Part shown: positions 1 through 5,061 of the stretch, piece by piece
Layout: each line of letters begins with the position of its first letter
Position numbering within the stretch: the stretch's first letter is position 1
Origin: CAZVWH01 sp964631175
GTDB taxonomy: Bacteria > Planctomycetota > Phycisphaerae > Sedimentisphaerales > Anaerobacaceae
Length of the DNA: 15,294 bases
Reading direction: 5' to 3'
Assembly (NCBI GenBank): GCA_964631175.1
Contig: CAZVWH010000070.1
Location: 1-15,294 of the forward strand
Made by a program: the position numbers and the translations under genes
The notes under the pieces: generated by a model
What the model was told of the DNA's origin: nothing
Seen by the model: the letters and a program-made list of their open reading frames with translations, nothing else
Databases searched by the model: none

Positions 1-45
1 GCTCTTGCCAATTTTTACCCCATCGTCAATTACAACATACGCCAT
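1..45 (-). CDS. 5' end of a gene leaving the window, possibly a hexapeptide-repeat acyltransferase
   Basis: On the minus strand an ATG at 43-45 opens a frame that stays open to the window edge (15 codons, MAYVVIDDGVKIGKS). The IDDGVKIGKS part resembles the first turns of left-handed beta-helix (hexapeptide repeat) acyltransferases, where [IV]xxGVxIGxx units recur. Fifteen residues cannot establish a family. No strong ribosome binding site is visible: a GAGG lies about 13 bases upstream of the ATG. If real, the gene's upstream region is the repeat-rich stretch to its right. The rest of the gene is outside the window. Confidence 0.3.
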   Translation of the reverse strand, partial: MAYVVIDDGVKIGKS

Positions 46-88
46 AGGCGTACAAACCTCGTCCGTCCCGCCAGAGGCGGGTAAACTT

Positions 89-116
89 CTGCCCTCTGTT
101 TTCTGTCTTCTGTTTT
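89..116. repeat. Heptamer tandem repeat CTGTYTT, cluster 1
   Basis: Four consecutive 7-base units can be read: CTGCCCT (89-95), CTGTTTT (96-102), CTGTCTT (103-109) and CTGTTTT (110-116). The same unit recurs at 439-452 and 490-545. Period 7 breaks the codon frame, so it is non-coding by nature. Confidence 0.7.
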
Positions 117-396
117 GATATTGGCTTTGAATTGGCTTTGTTTTTCCGTGGCCAGAAAACGGGAAATTTCTCGTATTCTTTTTATATCAAAGAGCTTACG
201 ACAATTTTGACCTTACAAAAATTGGCTTTGTTTTGCATAAAACAGGGCCGATTTGTCGAGGATTCTCTACAACTGTAGAACAGACCATGGCCACAGGTGC
301 CATGGCTAATTTGGGAATTTTTGCATTGTGGTTTTGCGTTATGTATTGAGAATTCAGGTTTTTTGAACATTTGATATCTTGTCCCTTAGGGATGAA

Positions 397-424
397 TTTA
401 GAGTTTAGGATTTAGTGCTTAGGA
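397..424. repeat. Heptamer tandem repeat TTTAGGA, telomere-like
   Basis: The units TTTAGAG (397-403), TTTAGGA (404-410), TTTAGTG (411-417) and CTTAGGA (418-424) follow each other with exact period 7. A weaker TTTGCG / TTTAAG continuation runs to about 436. The unit resembles the plant telomere heptamer, but no telomeric role is implied in a bacterium. Confidence 0.65.
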
Positions 425-438
425 TTTGCGTTTAAGTT

Positions 439-452
439 CTGCCTTCTGTCTT
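439..452. repeat. Heptamer repeat CTGTCTT, cluster 2 (two units)
   Basis: CTGCCTT (439-445) is followed by CTGTCTT (446-452). This is the same unit as the clusters at 89-116 and 490-545, separated from the latter by a short non-repeat stretch. Confidence 0.55.
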
Positions 453-489
453 TCCTTCTTCGCTAAAGCTATGAAGGACAAGCCGCCTT

Positions 490-545
490 CTGTCCTCCGT
501 CATCTGTTATCTGTCATCTGACTTCTGTCTTCTGACTTCTGACGG
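490..545. repeat. Heptamer tandem repeat CTGTCNT, cluster 3 (eight units)
   Basis: Eight 7-base units run without interruption: CTGTCCT, CCGTCAT, CTGTTAT, CTGTCAT, CTGACTT, CTGTCTT, CTGACTT, CTGACGG. The first four bases vary little and the last three are a variable pyrimidine-rich tail. The layout resembles the heptanucleotide short tandem repeats (STRR) described in heterocystous cyanobacteria, though the unit sequence differs. Confidence 0.75.
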
Positions 546-610
546 GTATTATACCAAAAAGGGCTTGATTTTCAAGCAAATTTTCAGGAACAAAGGGCGG
601 CGATTGTTTG

Positions 611-679
611 TCAATCTGTTTTACTTCGACCTTCCACGATGGCGATTTCTTCAGCCGTCAGGCCGAAAAGAGCAAATTT
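611..679 (-). pseudogene. C-terminal remnant of an adenine-specific DNA methylase / type IIG-like protein
   Basis: Read on the minus strand from 679 to a TGA at 611-613, the frame ends KFALFGLTAEEIAIVEG followed by RSKTD and stop. The pattern (A/E)LYGLTxEEIxIVEG just before the stop is the familiar C-terminal tail of N6-adenine methylases of the Eco57I/type IIG kind and related large restriction methylases. Upstream the frame stays open for some codons but turns into proline-rich text with no methylase motif, so only about 17 residues are recognisable. It is on the same strand as the Mod-like 5' remnant at 4038-4208 and could be the other end of one disrupted gene, or an unrelated scrap. The identification rests on a short motif. 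Confidence 0.45.
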
Positions 680-864
680 CTGAAAATTGAAGATTGTGGG
701 TTTTGGAGTTGAGGGTAAAATGGGACGGTGAGGGTTTGGATAGTGTGGTCGCGAAATTATCGCATTTTAAAGAAATCTTTAGGAAGAGGTTGCGGTTGCT
801 TTATTTTTAATATTCGGTAAGATTAAGAACAAGAAATATTATAAGAAATTAGGATTGTGTTGTG

Positions 865-870
865 AAGGAG
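865..870 (+). promoter_or_regulatory. Ribosome binding site of the methyltransferase gene
   Basis: AAGGAG lies 9 bases before the ATG at 880. It is the strongest start signal of the three-gene cassette and supports this start. Confidence 0.7.
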
Positions 871-879
871 ACCAGATAA

Positions 880-2022
880 ATGATTACAGATACTCATAAA
901 ACTGCGACCAGGTCTCTTTTTGAAAAAGTTGCAGAAAATAGAACTGACATGCCTTTGTTTGTGAATAAGAAAAAGTTTATTGAAGCAATTCGGCTATTAA
1001 AAGGCCAAGACAACCTTTCAAAACTTAGATATGCAGTATTTGATTTACAAAGTAATCTATATAGTGTGAAAACTGACAAGATAGGCATTCTAAATATACA
1101 CAGCAATGGGGACACAATCAAAATCAGCCAGAGACACTTGCTTGAGCAGCTTGACCAAATCACTAATTCACAAACAGTGGAGCGTGCGAAGTATTATACT
1201 GAGCGATTAGAGAAAGCTATGACAGAAATCCGGACTAATAACATCAATGATATAAATCTTACACGATGGAAAGAATACGAGGACATCTGGACCGAAAGTC
1301 TTTGGTTGATTGAAAAACGGGACAGTACAGGTGTTCATACGGCAGGTTATTGGGGAAATTTCATTCCACAAATTCCTAACCAGATGTTAAAGCGGTATAC
1401 AAAAAAAGACGAATGGGTTCTGGATCCATTTGTGGGGTGCGGAACTACTTTGATTGAGAGCCAAAGACTAGGAAGGAATGGAATCGGCATAGAACTGCAG
1501 GAAAGTGTAGCTCAAAAAGCAAGAGAGCTAATCGACTCAGAATCAAACAAACACAATGTAGTTGCTGAAGTCGTGACCGGTGACAGTACCGAATTGGATT
1601 ACGCGGAAATTCTTAGAAGGGCAGGGCAAAAATCCGTTCAATTGGTAGTAATGCACCCTCCCTATTTCGATATTATCAAATTCAGCAAAGACCTAAGAGA
1701 CCTGTCGAATGCTTCATCCGTCGATTCTTTTTTAGATAAAATGAATATGGTGATCGAGAGGGCTGGCAAAGTGTTGGATAAGGGGCGATATCTTGTGTTG
1801 GTTATCGGGGACAAGTACTCTAAAGGTGAATGGATACCGTTGGGATTTTTGACAATGCAGGAGGTTCTAAAAAAAGGATTTATGCTTAAGAGTATAATCG
1901 TAAAGAACTTCGAGGAAACAACCGGCAAAAGAAATCAAAAGGAACTCTGGCGATACCGTGCTTTAGTTGGTGGATTTTACATTTTCAAGCACGAATACAT
2001 CTTTATCTTCAAAAAGAAATAA
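880..2022 (+). CDS. DNA (N4-cytosine or N6-adenine) methyltransferase of a restriction-modification system
   Basis: A 380-residue SAM-dependent amino-methyltransferase acting on DNA. Motif I, the SAM-binding loop, is DPFVGCGTT (182-190), followed by GIGIEL (201-206). The catalytic motif IV is HPPY (259-262), a variant of the D/N/S-PPY motif of N4C and N6A methylases. The HTAGYWGNFIPQIP stretch (153-166) just before motif I is typical of the family and probably holds motif X. Motif I precedes motif IV, so the order is not the permuted beta type. About 130 N-terminal residues without recognised motifs could hold target recognition. The C-terminus (LVLVIGDKYSKGEWIPLG, then the FKHEYIFIFKK end) also fits the family. 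The gene is intact and starts the cassette; the next gene begins one base after its stop. It presumably protects host DNA from the downstream nucleases, or makes the mark they read (inference). Target sequence and modified base cannot be deduced. Confidence 0.88.
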   Translation: MITDTHKTATRSLFEKVAENRTDMPLFVNKKKFIEAIRLLKGQDNLSKLRYAVFDLQSNLYSVKTDKIGILNIHSNGDTIKISQRHLLEQLDQITNSQTVERAKYYTERLEKAMTEIRTNNINDINLTRWKEYEDIWTESLWLIEKRDSTGVHTAGYWGNFIPQIPNQMLKRYTKKDEWVLDPFVGCGTTLIESQRLGRNGIGIELQESVAQKARELIDSESNKHNVVAEVVTGDSTELDYAEILRRAGQKSVQLVVMHPPYFDIIKFSKDLRDLSNASSVDSFLDKMNMVIERAGKVLDKGRYLVLVIGDKYSKGEWIPLGFLTMQEVLKKGFMLKSIIVKNFEETTGKRNQKELWRYRALVGGFYIFKHEYIFIFKKK

Positions 2023-2023
2023 G

Positions 2024-3217
2024 ATGATGAATACACACGTTTTTGTAGTCGATACCCGGACCTTCAAAATGCATCTCGAATTTATGTTTGCTGGGACGGG
2101 GGCAAAGGATCACAACGTAGATTTCAATAATGAAAGAGAAACAAAGCTTCCTGGAAGAACGGAAAATCTTCTAGTTAGTATGATAGCTGATGCAGACCGG
2201 ATTAGGAGAGGAGATTTAATCATATTCTACCTTCAACAAGACCGGAAAGTGAAAATACCGGAAGGGAAATTCTATGGAATTTTTCGGGCGCTGCAGAATT
2301 GGTCTTTTTTGGATTATCGTGATTCGCACCAGTATCTGAAGAATGAGTTAGGCAAGTCTTTGACATTCAGAACGCTAATTGAACCATCCGAAGTATATTC
2401 AAAAGGAATCACAGAGTGGGAGGCACTTGATGAAATAGAGCATATAAGGAAACCTGAACAAATGCTGTGGAGCCTAATTTACAGAAAACTCAGGGCCAAC
2501 AGAGGCAATACTATGATCACTCCTTATGAATCATCCAAACTCTGTGAACTTATAAGACGGAAAAACGAGGGTTGCTTGGTACGGGGCAAAAGTGGATTGC
2601 TGACATTCAATGTCGAAAAACAGGCAATTGTCCATGCTAAAAGTAATAAAAGAACGTACAGGGGACGAAGGATAAGTATCAACATTCTGCCCCGACTAGT
2701 TGAGAGATGTCGACAAAATAAACAATTTGAGCCTCATTTACAGGCCTTTATAGCAAGAAACTTGGGAACAGGGCAGAATCAAAGTTTAGATTGCGTTCTT
2801 TTGGACGGAGGACACTTAGAATGGTTCGGGAATGAAGTCTCTTGTGGTGTTGGAATGCAGAGAATTGATTTGCTTCTGAGTGTTGCACACGGAAATAAGC
2901 AAACGCTTTGCACAGTCGAACTGAAATCTCAAAGAGCGAAAGGGCAAACAATCAACCAAATGCAACGGTATGTTGATTGGGTACGCCAGTATTATATTCC
3001 AAATTGTAGAGGTACTCTAGAAATACAGCCTGTTCTCATAGCGAGAAAAACTGGAAAGAAAACTACGGGGAAAAACACACTTGCGAAACATTACGGGTAC
3101 TTTATTGAAAGTCTCAAACGATTTAGCGAGCGGAATAAAAAAATATGCCATAAAGTTCGGTATGTAGAATTTGATGTGCTTGACGATTGTGTTGTTTTTG
3201 AGAGAACGGAGTTCTAG
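2024..3217 (+). CDS. EVE/PUA-like module fused to a NucS/DUF91-like PD-(D/E)xK nuclease
   Basis: A 397-residue protein starting at ATG 2024 (a second ATG follows at 2027), one base after the methylase stop, so translation is probably coupled. An in-frame codon at 1967 lies inside the methylase and is unlikely as start. Residues ~4-130 (HVFVVDT, FAGTGAKDHNVDF, then IADADRIRRGDLIIFYLQ, GKFYGIFRA) look like an EVE/PUA-type fold, a class that often reads modified bases. A conserved LIYRKLRANRG and MITPYE segment follows (~150-175). From ~232 the text matches the nuclease half of NucS: FEPHLQAFIARNL, CGVGMQRIDLLL, then CTVELKSQ and QMQRYVDWVRQYY. The catalytic set would be D272, E289, K291 and the following Gln. 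The usual NucS N-terminal domain is absent. Likely role: a restriction nuclease, possibly modification-guided. The nuclease call is firm, the EVE call moderate and the biological target unknown. Confidence 0.75.
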   Translation: MMNTHVFVVDTRTFKMHLEFMFAGTGAKDHNVDFNNERETKLPGRTENLLVSMIADADRIRRGDLIIFYLQQDRKVKIPEGKFYGIFRALQNWSFLDYRDSHQYLKNELGKSLTFRTLIEPSEVYSKGITEWEALDEIEHIRKPEQMLWSLIYRKLRANRGNTMITPYESSKLCELIRRKNEGCLVRGKSGLLTFNVEKQAIVHAKSNKRTYRGRRISINILPRLVERCRQNKQFEPHLQAFIARNLGTGQNQSLDCVLLDGGHLEWFGNEVSCGVGMQRIDLLLSVAHGNKQTLCTVELKSQRAKGQTINQMQRYVDWVRQYYIPNCRGTLEIQPVLIARKTGKKTTGKNTLAKHYGYFIESLKRFSERNKKICHKVRYVEFDVLDDCVVFERTEF

Positions 3218-3294
3218 AATCTTGTATTTGGTTGCACAGTTGGAATGTATGTTATGTCGAAAATCGCCATACTTACAATATAAGGCACGGGGTT

Positions 3295-3951
3295 ATGATA
3301 AAACATCCATTTAACGAGGGCACAAAACTTGCCAAAGTATTTACCACTTTATCTGATGGGAAATGGCATTGTGGCAAGCATGAACTCCCTGGCACCCAAC
3401 CTGCTAAAGCGATACAGATAATTCGCCAGCACGGTTTTGAGATTGAAAACCAAACCACTTATTGCAGCAAATGCAAAGATAAAACGGTACACCGGCGACT
3501 CCTCTCGACCGAACCTGAAAGCCCTTCTTTTGTCCGACTTCAACTTTCTGGAGAGTTACGAAAGAGAGTATTAAAGCATTACCAAAACGTCGAGGCGGTA
3601 ACATTGCGGGAAATGGTGCCAAACCAGTTGGAGGTGGACCACAGATTTCCGCAGGTACGCTGGTCAAAAAATGAAACGTACGACCCTAAAATGTCTGAAG
3701 ATGAGTTGCATGCGAAGTTTCAACTTCTAACCCGCCAGCATAATCTTTGGAAGAGCCGTTATTGCGAGCATTGTGCAAAAACAGGAGAACGAGGCACATT
3801 TATCGGGATTAACTTTTTTACTATTGGTGGTCCAAAGTGGGACCCGCGATATCCGGCGGACGATGAGCAGGGGTGCTTCGGATGTTTCTGGTATGATCCT
3901 GATATATGGCGCAAAGAGATAAATAGAATTATTGAAAAGAATAAAGGTTAA
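3295..3951 (+). CDS. HNH-family restriction endonuclease with winged-helix and zinc-binding segments
   Basis: A 218-residue protein from ATG 3295, preceded by a weak AAGG about ten bases upstream. A TTG at 3232 would add 21 residues, but it has no ribosome binding site and adds nothing recognisable. Residues ~10-52 (TTLSDGKWHCGKHELPG, AKAIQIIRQHGFEIE) look like a winged helix-turn-helix. Three CxxC pairs follow: C57/C60, C137/C140 and C184/C187. The HNH core is LEVDHRFPQVRW (D115, H116), then FQLLTRQHNLWKSRYC with N130 and K133. The tail GTFIGINFF, GGPKWD and CFGCFWYDPDIWRK suits a family of type II restriction enzymes with an HNH (beta-beta-alpha metal) active site. It lies 77 bases after the NucS-like gene on the same strand and probably belongs to the same operon. 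Most likely it is the restriction enzyme matching the upstream methylase. The recognition site is unknown. Confidence 0.8.
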   Translation: MIKHPFNEGTKLAKVFTTLSDGKWHCGKHELPGTQPAKAIQIIRQHGFEIENQTTYCSKCKDKTVHRRLLSTEPESPSFVRLQLSGELRKRVLKHYQNVEAVTLREMVPNQLEVDHRFPQVRWSKNETYDPKMSEDELHAKFQLLTRQHNLWKSRYCEHCAKTGERGTFIGINFFTIGGPKWDPRYPADDEQGCFGCFWYDPDIWRKEINRIIEKNKG

Positions 3952-3954
3952 TTG

Positions 3955-3961
3955 AAGGAGG
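3955..3961 (+). promoter_or_regulatory. Orphan Shine-Dalgarno-like AAGGAGG
   Basis: A perfect AAGGAGG sits four bases after the HNH stop codon with no suitable gene behind it. The only nearby start, TTG at 3965, is too close and opens just 18 codons of basic sequence ending at 4021. It may mark a fourth cassette gene lost by deletion, or be chance. Confidence 0.3.
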
Positions 3962-4037
3962 GCTTTGCACAGCAAGATAGGGATTAAGAAAAGAAAGCGA
4001 ATCGTAAATCTCAGGCGATAATTTTAATGGAGAGCAA

Positions 4038-4208
4038 GTAATATGGCAATAGCGCCTTCAAAGCTAAAAGATTATCACCCTCCACTAACAAACTACCACT
4101 ATCCAAATCGTCGCATGAAAGTGAATTGTCGCACCGCAGCAAATGATACGGCACCTGCCGATGATGATTTATTACCGCTTCTTTCCCAATCCAATTCAAC
4201 GTGGGCAT
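4038..4208 (-). pseudogene. 5' remnant of a type III Mod-like adenine-specific DNA methylase
   Basis: On the minus strand an ATG at 4206-4208 starts MPTLNWIGKEAVINHHRQVP, and later LLVEGDNLLALKALLPYY. This is the characteristic N-terminus of type III / Mod-like site-specific adenine methylases; the full protein is normally several hundred residues or more and continues into IYIDPPYNTG, the catalytic motif. Here homology stops after residue 57 (about 4038), seven more residues end in a TAA-side junction near 4011, and the DPPY motif is missing. The reading frame is uninterrupted, so the truncation is probably recent. It runs tail-to-tail towards the plus-strand cassette, and the break falls right beside that cassette. 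It is surely non-functional as a methylase. The text match is from memory of the family. Confidence 0.72.
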
Positions 4209-4595
4209 CTAAACAAACCTCATAATTCTAAAGCAAACCGCTTTCAAGCCCAGTATAACTTCTTTATAATAAATTGATAGGTCTCTTAACAGAAAGATGG
4301 TTTTCAAATTATTCTCCTCCATTTCGCAATTTCCTAAATCTGTTTAGAACAAATCCATTCTCAGTAGTACTACGAAGTAAGAAGTAAACAACTATGGGTT
4401 AAAACCTGAAGAATTACGAAGGAAGATTAAGTTTCTGAATCATAAAACTCTAATAATAAAAATACGCAACGTCCTATAATATTATCTTTTCCTACATTAA
4501 CTAATTGCCCTTTTCTTGATTCCCCCATCCACAATCCAGATAAATTGTGACCGGCTGAAATTCAACGAAATGTGTTTATTATTCCACCGCTTGTA

Positions 4596-4623
4596 TATCG
4601 AGTATCCGGCATCGAGCATCGCT
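4596..4623. repeat. Heptamer tandem repeat TATCGAG/CATCGAG
   Basis: Four 7-base units run in series: TATCGAG (4596-4602), TATCCGG (4603-4609), CATCGAG (4610-4616), CATCGCT (4617-4623). The unit differs from the two heptamer families in the first 550 bases, but the period is the same. Confidence 0.6.
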
Positions 4624-4680
4624 AATAGGATTCTCTATTTTTCCCAACCTAACAAAATGTTAATTTAAAAAAGGAGTCAA

Positions 4681-4780
4681 TTTTTGACTAATTTCTGTTA
4701 AAAAGCGCGCGCTTTTGTAAATTTCTGACCATTTTTTGCAAATTTCCGCTCATTTTTGATCACTTTTTAACACGTTTTTT
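4681..4780. repeat. Degenerate ~21-bp repeats with phased T-tracts
   Basis: A T-run followed by G and an AAATTTCYG-like core recurs: TTTTTGACTAATTTCTG (4681-4697), TTTTGTAAATTTCTGACCA (4713-4731), TTTTTTGCAAATTTCCGCTCA (4732-4752), then TTTTTGATCA (4753-4762). T-tracts begin at 4681, 4713, 4732, 4753, 4764 and 4775, so spacings are close to one to three helical turns. Such phasing usually produces curved DNA (established biophysics); any function here is inference. Confidence 0.5.
4701..4716. repeat. Perfect 16-bp palindrome AAAAGCGCGCGCTTTT
   Basis: The sequence equals its own reverse complement over 16 bases. The alternating GCGCGCGC core in an otherwise A+T-rich stretch stands out. It sits within the phased T-tract repeat region and is a candidate protein-binding site. 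Confidence 0.6.
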
Positions 4781-5061
4781 CTTGCCTATATTACTCAGAC
4801 ACTACAGGTTGACCTGTGAACTGCATTTTTAAACTGATATTGATTATGCCCTCCGAAAAATTGCCAGAAAATACCAATTTTATTAAATTCCGGATAAATC
4901 CAGTTTTAAATCGTGTTAATCTGGGTCGCTATCTTTAACGCAACGCAGAATCTTTGTCGATTACATTTTTCTAACTCTCCTTACAATCCTCATATAAGCT
5001 TAGGATAGCTTTTGGACCGACCGGGCAAAGAGCCCTTCTATTTTTTTGCTTGAAACAAATC

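Larger units (their letters stand above)
46..610. other. Gene-free repeat debris
   Basis: No plausible gene lies here. The 62-codon minus-strand frame at 182-370 has low-complexity composition and no domain, so I do not call it. The stretch holds a CCCGCC-AGA-GGCGGG hairpin (67-81), three copies of TTGGCTTTG (121-129, 132-140, 222-230), and several clusters of degenerate heptamer repeats listed separately. The whole block looks like dispersed intergenic repeat material of the kind common in planctomycete genomes (inference). Confidence 0.55.
4209..5061. other. Long A+T-rich gap without a convincing gene
   Basis: This 853-base stretch has no credible gene over 40 codons. A 37-codon minus-strand frame (4209-4322) ends directly against the ATG of the Mod remnant and may be its leader, but it is not recognised. 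The right half contains a heptad repeat (4596-4623), a palindrome and phased T-tracts (4681-4780), and a small inverted repeat ACAGGT-TG-ACCTGT (4803-4816). No tRNA-like cloverleaf was seen. Confidence 0.55.

Noticed and set aside
182..370. 62-codon minus-strand frame with a protein-like N-terminus
   Set aside because: It has repeat-like, cysteine- and asparagine-rich composition, no domain and no ribosome binding site, and lies in repeat debris. Likely chance translation of a dispersed repeat.
4209..4322. 37-codon minus-strand frame with a good GGAGG, ending directly against the Mod remnant ATG
   Set aside because: Not recognised and very short. It may be the leader of the lost methylase gene, but too little supports a gene call.
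5023..5047. GGGC-aaaga-GCCC followed by a T-run, a terminator-like shape
   Set aside because: The stem is only four pairs and the orientation suits plus-strand transcripts, but no plus-strand gene lies upstream nearby. Too weak to call.
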